Below are positions 24,176 through 33,139 of a DNA stretch of 64,000 bases, piece by piece. Under the pieces are notes generated by a model. It had not been told where the DNA came from. It searched no databases and saw only the letters and a program-made list of their open reading frames with translations. Source of the DNA: JBBATK01 sp044224515 (GTDB lineage: Bacteria > Bacteroidota > Ignavibacteria > Kapaibacteriales > NICIL-2); assembly GCA_044224515.1 (NCBI GenBank), contig JBGAKH010000002.1, forward strand, positions 124,001-188,000, given 5' to 3'. The first letter of the stretch is position 1. Each line of letters begins with the position of its first letter. Made by a program: the position numbers and the translations under genes.

Positions 24176-25096
24176 ATGCAGACCTCAGATGAAGCTATTC
24201 TCCGTGTGGAAGGCCTTCAAAAACGCTTTGGGAGTTTTGAAGCCGTAAAAAACGTGAATTTTACGGTCTATCGCGGTGATGTGTTTGGCTTTCTTGGACC
24301 GAACGGAGCAGGAAAAAGCACGACAATACGCTGTATCACATCGCTCATGAACTATGATGCCGGTAGCATCCGTGTTTTTGGCGGCGATCTGCGTCACAAG
24401 CGCACAGCCATCCTTAGCCGCGTAGGCTGTATCATTGAGAAACCTGACTTCTACAAATACCTCAGCGCCGAACAAAACCTCAAGCTAGCTGCAAGAATCA
24501 GCGGATCGACCATCAGCAAGAGGAAGATCTCTGAAATGTTAGACTTTGTTGGTTTGAAGGGTCGCGAGAAGGATAAAGTCAAAGGCTATTCGCAAGGAAT
24601 GAAACAGCGCTTGGGCTTAGCCCAAGCCTTACTGCATGATCCTGAGTTGATTATCCTTGATGAGCCTACCAATGGCTTAGATCCACAGGGAATTGTCGAG
24701 CTGCGAAATCTCATTCTTCGTTTACGTGACGAGCACAGCAAAACAATCGTCATCTCATCACATCAACTCTCAGAAATTGAATTGATCAGCAATCGCTTGG
24801 TGATCATTAACAAGGGAGTATCTCTCGTAGAGGGTTCGGTAGCAGAGCTCTTGCATGCCGATGAACTCCTTATCTCACTTGAGTTAGATTCTGTAGCGAA
24901 GGCGCGACAGCTCATTCAGCAACATTTTCCGGATGTCACGATTGAGTCTGAAGATGCGACGCGTCTTCACATCAGCATGCACAAGGAGCGCGTCGCCGCC
25001 CTCAACCGCATGCTGGTCGAGCACCGGATCGAAGTCTCGGGCATTGAGTCACGTCGCAAACTCGAAGAATTTTTCATCTCGATTGTAAACTCATGA
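24176..25096 (+). CDS. ABC-2 type transporter, ATP-binding protein
   Basis: 306 residues. Walker A GPNGAGKST, signature YSQGMKQRLGLAQA, Walker B LIILDEPTNGLD and the switch His in VISSHQLSEIE are all present. The C-terminal ~80 residues are the extension common in ABC-2/CcmA-like exporters. The stop overlaps the permease start by 4 bp. It powers export of an unknown substrate. Confidence 0.95.
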   Translation: MQTSDEAILRVEGLQKRFGSFEAVKNVNFTVYRGDVFGFLGPNGAGKSTTIRCITSLMNYDAGSIRVFGGDLRHKRTAILSRVGCIIEKPDFYKYLSAEQNLKLAARISGSTISKRKISEMLDFVGLKGREKDKVKGYSQGMKQRLGLAQALLHDPELIILDEPTNGLDPQGIVELRNLILRLRDEHSKTIVISSHQLSEIELISNRLVIINKGVSLVEGSVAELLHADELLISLELDSVAKARQLIQQHFPDVTIESEDATRLHISMHKERVAALNRMLVEHRIEVSGIESRRKLEEFFISIVNS

Positions 25097-25938
25097 TGTT
25101 CTTTAACAGCATCATCAACGAATGCATTAAGATTGCCGCCAAACCTAGGTCCTATCTAGGCCTGGGAGCTATCACCCTGTTGGTAGGTGTTGTACTGTTT
25201 GCACTGCGTGCCGACGGAAACAACTTCATTGGTTTTGCGACTGCCAGCTTCGAGCAAACACTTTCCTTTCATGGCAATATTCTGAATGGAAACCTGGTGG
25301 CCTTCATCATTATGCAGACCCTCATCATCCACGTGCCTCTGTTGGTTGCGCTGGTAACGGGAGATCTTGTGAGCGGCGAAGGTGCAAGCGGAACAATTCG
25401 TTTGCTGCTGACCAAGCCATTGTCACGTAGCAGCATTCTTCTCTCCAAATTCGTGGCCGGAGCGAGCTATACCGCCGTCATTATTCTGTGGCTTGGCGTG
25501 CTGGGTATCCTAGTCGCACGAAGCATTTTTGGAGTAGGCGATGTAGTCGTATTGAATTCCGACGGTCTGGTGATTCTGCAACAAAGCGACATACTATGGC
25601 GCTTCGCATATGGATTGCTGGTTGCATGGTTGGCGCTCTTGACCGTTGCGACGCTATCCATTACGCTGTCGTGTTTTAGTGACAACTCCATTGGTCCCAT
25701 TGTAGCCACCATGGCGATCATCATCCTCTTCACCATCATTGCCAGTTTGGACGTCCGAGTGTTTGACAGCGTTCGACCTCTACTCTTCACCACACACATG
25801 GCAGCGTGGCGCAGCTTTTTTGAAGATCCTTTGCCGATGGAGGACATTCGGCGCTCAATCATCGTGCTCGTCTCGCACATCGTCATTCTGCTCAGCATCG
25901 CCCTGTGGCGATTTCAAACCAAAGACATCAATGCCTAA
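25093..25938 (+). CDS. ABC-2 type transporter permease
   Basis: 281 residues with six hydrophobic segments (for example YLGLGAITLLVGVVLFAL and GPIVATMAIIILFTIIA). The motif LVSGEGASGTIRLLLTKPLS is characteristic of ABC-2/NosY-like permeases. Translationally coupled to the ATPase gene by a 4-bp overlap. Substrate unknown. Confidence 0.92.
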   Translation: MMFFNSIINECIKIAAKPRSYLGLGAITLLVGVVLFALRADGNNFIGFATASFEQTLSFHGNILNGNLVAFIIMQTLIIHVPLLVALVTGDLVSGEGASGTIRLLLTKPLSRSSILLSKFVAGASYTAVIILWLGVLGILVARSIFGVGDVVVLNSDGLVILQQSDILWRFAYGLLVAWLALLTVATLSITLSCFSDNSIGPIVATMAIIILFTIIASLDVRVFDSVRPLLFTTHMAAWRSFFEDPLPMEDIRRSIIVLVSHIVILLSIALWRFQTKDINA

Positions 25939-25987
25939 GAATAGTCTCAGCGCACAGTACACACTGTACTCACCGTACACGGACCAC

Positions 25988-26704
25988 ATGACACGTCTTA
26001 CCCTTCGACTTCAAACCTACTTCCGGTACACGCTGCTGTCGGTTATTCTCGGCAGCTCAAGCCTCTATGCCGAAGACGCGGAACAACTCCTGAGCAGAAT
26101 CACGGCTACCATGCAGAAAGTCAAAGACTATAGTGCATCGGTGACGATCACCCCGGATATCCCCCTCGTGAATATTCAGCCTGTCGAGGCCACAGTGTAC
26201 TTCAAGACACCCAACAGTTTTCAACTTGAGAGCAAGAGCATTGCCATCCTTCCCAAACAGGGTTTCATGGAGCTCAATCGCATTGTGACGCGTCGTGATC
26301 TGTTTAGCGCTGTCGCCACCGGCAGCGAGAATGTTGCCAACCATCCTGCCAAAGTCTTGACACTGCTTCCGAAGTCAGATACGATGGACGTCATATTGGC
26401 GAAGCTCTGGGTAGATGAATCTGCCGGAGTGGTTCTCAAAGCTCAAATCACCACGCGTTCGGCAGGAACCATAAATGTGGAGTATCTCTATGGTGGTTAT
26501 AAGGCCTTTGGTTTGCCGGATAAAATCACCTTCATTGTCGACGTCAAGAAATTCAAGCTCCCTAAAGGAGTGACCACCGACTTTAACCGTAGTCGCAAGG
26601 CTGAAGAAGAACAGCGCGAACGCAAGTCCGGCACCATTAGCATCAGTCTGAGTAATTACAAGGTTAACAAAGGACTTAGCGACGAGATTTTCAAGAAAAA
26701 GTAG
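25988..26704 (+). CDS. LolA-like outer-membrane lipoprotein-sorting family protein
   Basis: About 238 residues from the ATG at 25988. An Arg-containing signal peptide (LRLQTYFRYTLLSVILGS, ending SLYAED) precedes a LolA/LppX-like fold: AEQLLSRITATMQKVKDYSA, VYFKTPNSFQLESKSIAILP, then LWVDESAGVVLKAQI. The family holds lipids or lipoproteins in a hydrophobic half-barrel in the periplasm. The frame is open far upstream inside the permease; an ATG at 25931 overlapping the permease stop is also possible. The position behind an ABC-2 exporter suggests a lipid or lipoprotein handling unit, which is inference. Confidence 0.8.
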   Translation: MTRLTLRLQTYFRYTLLSVILGSSSLYAEDAEQLLSRITATMQKVKDYSASVTITPDIPLVNIQPVEATVYFKTPNSFQLESKSIAILPKQGFMELNRIVTRRDLFSAVATGSENVANHPAKVLTLLPKSDTMDVILAKLWVDESAGVVLKAQITTRSAGTINVEYLYGGYKAFGLPDKITFIVDVKKFKLPKGVTTDFNRSRKAEEEQRERKSGTISISLSNYKVNKGLSDEIFKKK

Positions 26705-26767
26705 TGTCAAAGCGGTGCTCACGCAGCCTCCTTCGAATCTCCGTAATCCTCCGCAGTTGTCGGACCC

Positions 26768-26785
26768 TTGATTTTTTTATATTGA
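26768..26785 (+). promoter_or_regulatory. Candidate promoter element shared by the two TMTC-like genes
   Basis: TTGATTTTTTTATATTGA lies 31 bases before the ATG at 26817. Nearly the same string recurs at 28951-28969 before the second TMTC-like gene. TATATT could be a -10 element. Support is the match between paralogous upstream regions only. Confidence 0.4.
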
Positions 26786-26816
26786 CCGATTCACTCAATA
26801 GAGGACATCATCGGTC

Positions 26817-28784
26817 ATGGCCAAAAACTCCAAGAAGCAGAATAGAACCGGCGGAGCGGAAGATCGCACTCAACAGGCTTCTTCTCAGGCCTCGTCGTCG
26901 CGAAGCTCACGCAAGCAATCCAAAGCACTTGATGCCGGGTTGCGCTCAAAACTGCTCCTCTTCCTGGGTATTGGTCTGCTTCTGACCTTTATCGCGTACA
27001 TTCCGACACTAAAGGCTGACTTTATCAATCTCGACGACAACGATTACGTCTACGCCAACGAGGTCATTCGCTCCTTCTCAAACCTGAAGAGCATGATAAG
27101 TCAACCACTGCAGGGCAACTACCATCCCTTGACGGTTATCAGCTTGGCGCTGAACTATGCCATCTCCGAAAATCAAGCCGGGAGCTATCACCTAGTCAAT
27201 GTGCTCTTGCACCTTGCCAACACTGCCCTTGTCTTCTTCTTTGTGTGGCAGCTCAGCAATCGTAACCTGATAATCTCCTTCTGTGCTTCGTTATTTTTTG
27301 GTGTGCATCCAATGCACGTAGAATCGGTGGCATGGATATCGGAGCGTAAGGATGTGCTCTATACCTTCTTCTACCTTTTGGGATTAATGGCCTATGTTCG
27401 CTACGTTGATCGTCGCGACACGAAGTCGCTTGTGCTCTGCTTTCTCGCCTTTGCCTGTTCCATTGCCTCCAAGCCGGCTGCCATTGTTTTTCCTGCGACA
27501 CTCTTCACACTCGACTTCTATCGCGAGCGAGATTGGAGCACGAAGCTTATCCTTGAGAAACTTCCCTTCTTCGCGGTTTCGCTCATCATGGCTCTGCTTA
27601 CCCTTCAAGCACAAAGTGCCGGGGGAGCTACCGATACCAGCAATGCCTTCGGACTTGAACAGCGCTTCTTCTTTGGCTTTTACTCTTTTATGATGTATGT
27701 CGCCAAGGTGTTCGCTCCTGTCAACCTAGCCATATTCTATCCCCTGCCCACGATGCACACTTCGCTGCCGGTGTTCTACTATGTAGCTCCACTTGCTGTG
27801 CTTGGTCTCTTCGCCGGGTCCTACGTAGCCTTTAGAAAAGCTGCTCGTGAAAAGATCTATCTCTTTGGCTTGGGCTTCTTCTTTATCAACCTCGTCCTGG
27901 TACTGCAGTGGAAGGTCATTGGTAGTACGATAATGGCCGAGCGCTATACCTACGTGCCGTACATCGGACTCTTCATTATTATTGGCTGGGTGCTTAACAA
28001 GTACTTTGCTGCAAAGCAACACCTTGCACTTGGACTCATCAGCGCCGTCGGAGTCGTCTTCTGCGCTTTAAGCTACGTCCACGCAGGGGTCTTTCAAAAC
28101 AGCGTTACACTATGGGAGAATGCCATAGCCAATCAGCCCTCCGAGCGCGCCTATACGAGTCGCGCCTCCTCATTCCGAACTGAAGGCAAGTTAGATTCCG
28201 CATTGGCCTACTACGATAAAGGCCTGGCTCTCTTTGAAAATGATCAGTGGGCTCTGTGTAACCGAGCAAACATTTACTTCGATAAGCATCAAGATTCGTT
28301 GGCACTGCTTGACTACTCTCGTGCGCTCGCCATCGTTCCGAACTTTGTACCGGCTTACACGAACCGCGGTGCACTCTACGTGCGAGCGGGTAAGTATGAT
28401 CTGGCTATTGCCGATCTCAATAAGGCGATCGAACTCAAGCCGACAGACCGTAGTCCGTATCTGTACAGAGCCATCTGCTATTTCAATAGTGGACGCCACG
28501 CCCAGGCTATACCGGATTATGAGTTTGTCTTACGCGGTACCCCCAACGACATCGACAGTCGCTTTTCGCTTGGAGTGTGTTACAAAGTCGGCGGACAATA
28601 CGAAAAGGCAATCTCGTGTTTTTCGGAGAGTTTTGTCAAACGTCCTAACGCCCTCACCCTCCAAATGCGCTCAGAGTGCTCAGCAGCACTTGGTCGCATC
28701 GATGCTGCCCGCGCCGATGCTCAAGGGGCTATGAAAGCCGGGGCCAGACTGAGTCCGGAGTACTTAGCAAAGCTTGGTCTCTAA
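26817..28784 (+). CDS. TMTC-like membrane glycosyltransferase with TPR tail (copy 1)
   Basis: 655 residues. A basic Ser/Gln-rich cytoplasmic tail (1-42) leads into about ten membrane segments (45-440), starting LLLFLGIGLLLTFIAYIPTL. The first outer loop has the acidic motif INLDDNDYVYANEVI expected for the metal/donor site of GT-C enzymes. GNYHPLTVISLALNY, HLVNVLLHLANT and HPMHVESVAWISERKDVLYT are hallmarks of the TMTC/DUF1736 group. The C-terminus (about 450-650) has four to five TPR units (FVPAYTNRGALYVRAGKYDL). TMTC proteins in animals are linked to protein O-mannosylation; bacterial homologues are little studied. Tandem with a close paralogue. Confidence 0.88.
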   Translation: MAKNSKKQNRTGGAEDRTQQASSQASSSRSSRKQSKALDAGLRSKLLLFLGIGLLLTFIAYIPTLKADFINLDDNDYVYANEVIRSFSNLKSMISQPLQGNYHPLTVISLALNYAISENQAGSYHLVNVLLHLANTALVFFFVWQLSNRNLIISFCASLFFGVHPMHVESVAWISERKDVLYTFFYLLGLMAYVRYVDRRDTKSLVLCFLAFACSIASKPAAIVFPATLFTLDFYRERDWSTKLILEKLPFFAVSLIMALLTLQAQSAGGATDTSNAFGLEQRFFFGFYSFMMYVAKVFAPVNLAIFYPLPTMHTSLPVFYYVAPLAVLGLFAGSYVAFRKAAREKIYLFGLGFFFINLVLVLQWKVIGSTIMAERYTYVPYIGLFIIIGWVLNKYFAAKQHLALGLISAVGVVFCALSYVHAGVFQNSVTLWENAIANQPSERAYTSRASSFRTEGKLDSALAYYDKGLALFENDQWALCNRANIYFDKHQDSLALLDYSRALAIVPNFVPAYTNRGALYVRAGKYDLAIADLNKAIELKPTDRSPYLYRAICYFNSGRHAQAIPDYEFVLRGTPNDIDSRFSLGVCYKVGGQYEKAISCFSESFVKRPNALTLQMRSECSAALGRIDAARADAQGAMKAGARLSPEYLAKLGL

Positions 28785-28950
28785 ACATGAGCATCAACAC
28801 AGATTGAAGCTTTAGTGGTCAAAGCACCTTTGAGGGAGGACGCGTAGCGTACTCCCTAGTAAAAAAAACACTCTAAAAGCGCGAGCAGCAGTGCGCATTT
28901 CCGTACAGGTCCCACTTAGAGCCAGTATTCTCACGGATTGATTCTGCACT

Positions 28951-28969
28951 TTGATTCTTCTTATATTCA
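28951..28969 (+). promoter_or_regulatory. Candidate promoter element upstream of TMTC-like copy 2
   Basis: TTGATTCTTCTTATATTCA lies 74 bases before the ATG at 29044 and matches the element at 26768 apart from a few bases, while the surrounding sequence differs. It suggests that copy 2 has its own promoter. Confidence 0.4.
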
Positions 28970-29043
28970 GGATCAGGGTTCTTGAATTCCTTCGAATCAA
29001 GTGGACCGCAGGTCATCCAAGGCAGTATTTACGAATCGATACT

Positions 29044-30984
29044 ATGAAGAATAATAAAGCGTCGAAGTCGGAGAAAGACCAAAAATCTTCGAAAAATCAG
29101 CGATCCGAGCAAGCCAGCTCAAAAAAGAAAGCACCGGTCAGCAAGAACCTGATCATGATGCTCCTTGGCTTGTGCGTGGTGCTTAGCGCAATTGCGTACA
29201 TCCCTTCAATCAATGGACAGTTCGTGAATTGGGATGACGACGACTACGCGGTGGGCAATGAAGCCATTCGAAGCTTCAATAATTTGAAGACCATTGTGAC
29301 AGTTCCCGTTCAAGGTAACTATCACCCGCTCACCATGCTGAGCCTAGCCTTCAGTTATTCGATGTCGAATAACAACACCAACACGTCGCCTTATCACGTG
29401 TTGAACATTCTCCTGCATTTGGCTAACACCGTGTTGGTCTTCTTCTTCATTCATAAGCTTTCCAAAGGAAATCTTGTGATGAGCTTTGCAACTGCACTCT
29501 TCTTTGGTGTGCATCCTATGCACGTGGAGTCCGTTGCGTGGGTCTCTGAACGCAAAGACGTGCTGTACAGCTTCTTCTATTTGCTTGCTGCCCTGAGTTA
29601 TTTGAAGTACACAGACAGCAATTCGAAGATGGGCTATGCCATGAGTCTGTTCTGGTTCGTACTCTCTTTGGCTTCGAAGCCGGCCGCCATCATTTTTGCT
29701 GGGACATTGTTGACCATCGACTTCATGCGCCAACGCAAACTCAGCGTCAACCTACTTCTCGAAAAACTACCCTTTCTCTTTTTCGCGGGCATCCTCACCT
29801 ATTTGACATTAAACGCACAGAAGACAGTTGGAGCAACGGATACAGCCGGACATTTCGAGCTTGGCAATCGGTTCTTCTTCATGTTCTACGGATACATGAT
29901 GTACATCATTAAGCTCATCGCTCCGTTTAACCTGGCAGCCTTCTATCCCCTGCCACCTGTCAATGAAACATTGCCTATTGAGTACTTCTTGTCGCCCATC
30001 GTGTTCATCGCAACGGCTGCGCTGGCATGGTTTACGCGTAAGGATTACCCCATCATCGCGTGGGGTTTCGGTTTCTACTTGGTCAATCTTGTCCTCGTGT
30101 TACAATTCAAGGTTATCGGTTCTGCCATTATTGCCGACCGCTACACCTACATGCCGTACATCGGACTCTTCGCAATCGGCGGTTGGGCTCTTGATAAAAT
30201 GTTTTCCGGAAAGCAGGCTACCTCGTTTGCTGTCATAGGTACCCTAGGACTTGTACTGACAGGCCTCAGCTATCAACAGGCAGGAACATGGAAAAGCAGT
30301 GCGGCCTTATGGGACAATGCCATTGAGAAGGTTCCCTCGGAGCGCGCGTATGTAAACCGTGCCACCATGCTCCGCAAAGAAGGAAAGTCGGATTTGGCTT
30401 TGGAGTATTACAATAAAGCGATGAAGCTAAACAAGGTCGATCATGAAGCCTACTGTAACCGCGCGAACATTTACTTCGACAAAGGCATGGATTCCATGGC
30501 TCTGGCAGACTACGCCCAGGCACTCGAACTGCGTCCGGATTTTGTACCGGCACTCGATAATCGCGGAGCACTCCTGGCGCGCGCCGGACGTTCAGCTGAA
30601 GCACTCAAAGATCTGAACCGCGCATTGGAGATTAATCCAAACTACAAGTCAGCCTATGCCAACCGCGCCGTGACTCTCTTTGATCTCAAACGCTTTCCTG
30701 AGGCTATTGAAGATTTCCGCAAGTATATCAGTTACTATCCAGAAGACGTAGACAATCGCAACTCGGTGGGTGTATGTTACCAGATGATGGGACGTCACGA
30801 TCTGGCTCTTGAGCCATTCAACGAATGCATTCGCTTGAACCCCAAACCAATGTTCTTCTTGAATCGCTCCTACAGTTACAATGCACTTGGCAAACTCGAC
30901 CAGGCGCGCGCAGACGCTCTTGAAGCCAAGCGACGCGGAATGCAGGTTCCCGAGCCCTATCTCCGAAAAGTTGGCGCACTCTAA
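29044..30984 (+). CDS. TMTC-like membrane glycosyltransferase with TPR tail (copy 2)
   Basis: 646 residues from the ATG at 29044; the frame is open further upstream but the Lys/Ser-rich tail MKNNKASKSEKDQKSSKNQ matches that of copy 1. It shares the full architecture with copy 1: acidic loop VNWDDDDYAVGNEAI, GNYHPLTMLSLAFSY, HPMHVESVAWVSERKDVLY, ten or so membrane segments, and five TPR units (FVPALDNRGALLARAGRSAE). The duplication is clear from end to end. Different acidic loops (LDDND versus WDDDD) and TPRs may give different acceptors. A strong terminator follows, so the tandem pair ends here. Confidence 0.88.
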   Translation: MKNNKASKSEKDQKSSKNQRSEQASSKKKAPVSKNLIMMLLGLCVVLSAIAYIPSINGQFVNWDDDDYAVGNEAIRSFNNLKTIVTVPVQGNYHPLTMLSLAFSYSMSNNNTNTSPYHVLNILLHLANTVLVFFFIHKLSKGNLVMSFATALFFGVHPMHVESVAWVSERKDVLYSFFYLLAALSYLKYTDSNSKMGYAMSLFWFVLSLASKPAAIIFAGTLLTIDFMRQRKLSVNLLLEKLPFLFFAGILTYLTLNAQKTVGATDTAGHFELGNRFFFMFYGYMMYIIKLIAPFNLAAFYPLPPVNETLPIEYFLSPIVFIATAALAWFTRKDYPIIAWGFGFYLVNLVLVLQFKVIGSAIIADRYTYMPYIGLFAIGGWALDKMFSGKQATSFAVIGTLGLVLTGLSYQQAGTWKSSAALWDNAIEKVPSERAYVNRATMLRKEGKSDLALEYYNKAMKLNKVDHEAYCNRANIYFDKGMDSMALADYAQALELRPDFVPALDNRGALLARAGRSAEALKDLNRALEINPNYKSAYANRAVTLFDLKRFPEAIEDFRKYISYYPEDVDNRNSVGVCYQMMGRHDLALEPFNECIRLNPKPMFFLNRSYSYNALGKLDQARADALEAKRRGMQVPEPYLRKVGAL

Positions 30985-31009
30985 GAATACATATTTGTTA
31001 GTCCTCACG

Positions 31010-31041
31010 AAAAAAGGCTCGGTGCACACCGAGCCTTTTTT
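31010..31041. terminator. Bidirectional intrinsic terminator
   Basis: A perfect 15-bp stem (AAAAAAGGCTCGGTG / CACCGAGCCTTTTTT) with a CA loop, giving a T6 run on both strands. It lies between TMTC-like copy 2 (plus) and the OmpA-family gene (minus). Confidence 0.95.
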
Positions 31042-31117
31042 GTTGCGAATACGTTGTAGAATGCAGGAGGCTTTTCTTCATGCGGTGCACTTTGTGCCCC
31101 GCTTGCGCAATGCTCGA

Positions 31118-33139
31118 TTAGTTGACCGGAGTTTCTACGCGCATACGAACCGTACGGTTATAGAAGCGTCCTTCCGGAACTGCATTGTCGAACATACTCG
31201 TCTCCCCTACACCTTCCACGCGTGCACCACGTACGGCAAGAACTTTGGCTACGGCGTTTGCACGTTGCTCCGACAAATTCTGGTTGAACTGCGGATCGCC
31301 CATGGTGTCGGTGGACCCTACGATGTAGACAGAGGAGCTAGGCGACATCTCCTTTTTAATATTCTGGAGATAGAGTTGATTGTCCGGCTCGACGTCTGCT
31401 TGGCTATAGCCGAATGACATAAGAGTGTAACGATCGATCTCTTTGTCACCAATGCGTTCACGACGCTTCTTCTCGATGGTGATTTGTTCGACTGCTATCG
31501 ATTGCGCATCAGTGCTGTAACTCTGCGCCTTTTTGTCGATTACGGAAAGAGTGTATTGCAACGGTGTTTCGCTTCGCGGCATGGAAGTGGCGTTTTCGTC
31601 CAAGTGCCAGTCCAGCGTCTCAGGTACATCACTACGTCCGTTAAAAGCCTGAATCAAACGACTATCCTGCGAGGCAGCCAAACTGTAACTACCTACTTCC
31701 GCTGCCGCGCGAACACTTGTGTGGAAGCGAATGATCGGCGGATTGGCAATGCGCAGTGTATCACGCGTCACCAGAGGCGCAAGAATTTCCGGATCATTGC
31801 TACTGAGCTCAACACGACGGTTCTCTGCATTGCCTTCTTCTTTATTGATATTCGAAGGGTTAGCAGGAAGGTTGCGTGCTTTGGTATCGATGCGCGTAGG
31901 GTCAATAGCCCACACGCTAACAAGATAGTTCTTTACGACCTCGGCTCTACGTTGCGACAACTGAAGATTAACGCGCTCGGTTGTCTCATTGGAGTTACAA
32001 CCTACCAGACTAATCTTTGCACTTGGTCTATCGCGCAATCGTTTACCAACAATGTTCAGGACATCGTAGTACACTGCGAGAAGAGATGAGTCGTTAAATT
32101 TTTCCGGTTGGAAGGTGCTTGTCGCACCCGGTGCCATTTGTCGGTATTGCAACGGCAACTCACCGGAACCTGCACCGAAGAACACGTAAGGCAACAAGGG
32201 TTTGTGCGTGCGCGCCAAGAATTCTTCAACGCGAATCTTAAGCGCATCTTCTTCTGATGCATCCGGGCTTTGCATTCCGTATGCTTTTACAGCGGCGACA
32301 AGCAAATCCTTTTGTCCGGCCGGCGCGTCGGGCAAACTGATTTGCGAAGGAGAGTACTTCAATGCGATTCCTAAGCGTAAGGAGTGCGCTTTCCAGCTTG
32401 AGTCGGCCACGACGTTGGTCAGAGCATGTGAGTAGAACAACTCCGGTGTGAGAAACCAAACACTACCGCGTCCTAGAGGAATATCATAACTAGCACCAAT
32501 ACTCAATGAAGCTTGTAATGCCGATGCAGCTGGCAAGTCGCCGGAGCCTACGGCCGGTGGAGTCGTCAGCTGTCCTCCGGCCGGCGACGTCACTTCCTCT
32601 GTTTGAGTAAAGCTTTGTCCAAATGCCATTCCAATCATAACGCCGCCTAAAAAGGTCAGACGCTCCGTAGCTCGGTAACCGACCAAGGGCTCGACATAGA
32701 TCTTCGCGAGTGTCGCGTCCACTTGGTGATGTATTGAGCCCGGTACAGCACTTCCGTTCACATTAAATGTGCGCGGCTCATCTTGTTCGAAAAGTGCTGT
32801 TTGGTTGAGGTAACCCAGTCGAGCACTCAGCAACCAACCGGAATTGATTGGCGTTTGGTAGAGCAAGCCGAGATCGATTCCATGTCCTTTTCCGGAATGA
32901 AAGACAGGAGAGCAACAGGGGATTGTGGGCAATGCCTGGAAGTCGGCGCTATGACTTGCAATAACATAGTGTCCGAACAATCCGAAAGCACTCCGATTTA
33001 ACTGGGCCGATGAGCTACTGCTTAAAAGCATCATGCATGTGCACAGCATGCCTAAAAAGCGTGATGTCAGAGAGAGTGCCAATCTAGTTTGATGTGATAG
33101 TGTAATAGAATGTGGAGTTGTTGTATGCTTCTGTATCAT
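31118..33139 (-). CDS. OmpA-family outer-membrane protein with two OmpA-like domains
   Basis: 673 residues. A long N-terminal signal region ends LCTCMMLLSSSSSAQ. Residues about 50-270 look like an outer-membrane beta-barrel (GIDLGLLYQTPINSGWLLSA, LTFLGGVMIGMAFGQ). Two OmpA-like peptidoglycan-binding patterns follow: VNLQLSQRRAEVVKNYLVSV with ENRRVELS (about 375-445), and FNQNLSEQRANAVAKVLAVR with YNRTVRMRVE at the very end (about 605-670). The protein should span the outer membrane and tether it to the cell wall. Two OmpA modules in one chain are uncommon. Its ATG overlaps the stop of the upstream T9SS gene by 4 bp, so the two are made together. Confidence 0.85.
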   Translation of the reverse strand: MIQKHTTTPHSITLSHQTRLALSLTSRFLGMLCTCMMLLSSSSSAQLNRSAFGLFGHYVIASHSADFQALPTIPCCSPVFHSGKGHGIDLGLLYQTPINSGWLLSARLGYLNQTALFEQDEPRTFNVNGSAVPGSIHHQVDATLAKIYVEPLVGYRATERLTFLGGVMIGMAFGQSFTQTEEVTSPAGGQLTTPPAVGSGDLPAASALQASLSIGASYDIPLGRGSVWFLTPELFYSHALTNVVADSSWKAHSLRLGIALKYSPSQISLPDAPAGQKDLLVAAVKAYGMQSPDASEEDALKIRVEEFLARTHKPLLPYVFFGAGSGELPLQYRQMAPGATSTFQPEKFNDSSLLAVYYDVLNIVGKRLRDRPSAKISLVGCNSNETTERVNLQLSQRRAEVVKNYLVSVWAIDPTRIDTKARNLPANPSNINKEEGNAENRRVELSSNDPEILAPLVTRDTLRIANPPIIRFHTSVRAAAEVGSYSLAASQDSRLIQAFNGRSDVPETLDWHLDENATSMPRSETPLQYTLSVIDKKAQSYSTDAQSIAVEQITIEKKRRERIGDKEIDRYTLMSFGYSQADVEPDNQLYLQNIKKEMSPSSSVYIVGSTDTMGDPQFNQNLSEQRANAVAKVLAVRGARVEGVGETSMFDNAVPEGRFYNRTVRMRVETPVN

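Noticed and set aside
25739..25987. 5' extension of the LolA-like frame inside the permease gene
   Set aside because: Out of frame with a clear permease, not protein-like; a good signal peptide begins at 25988.
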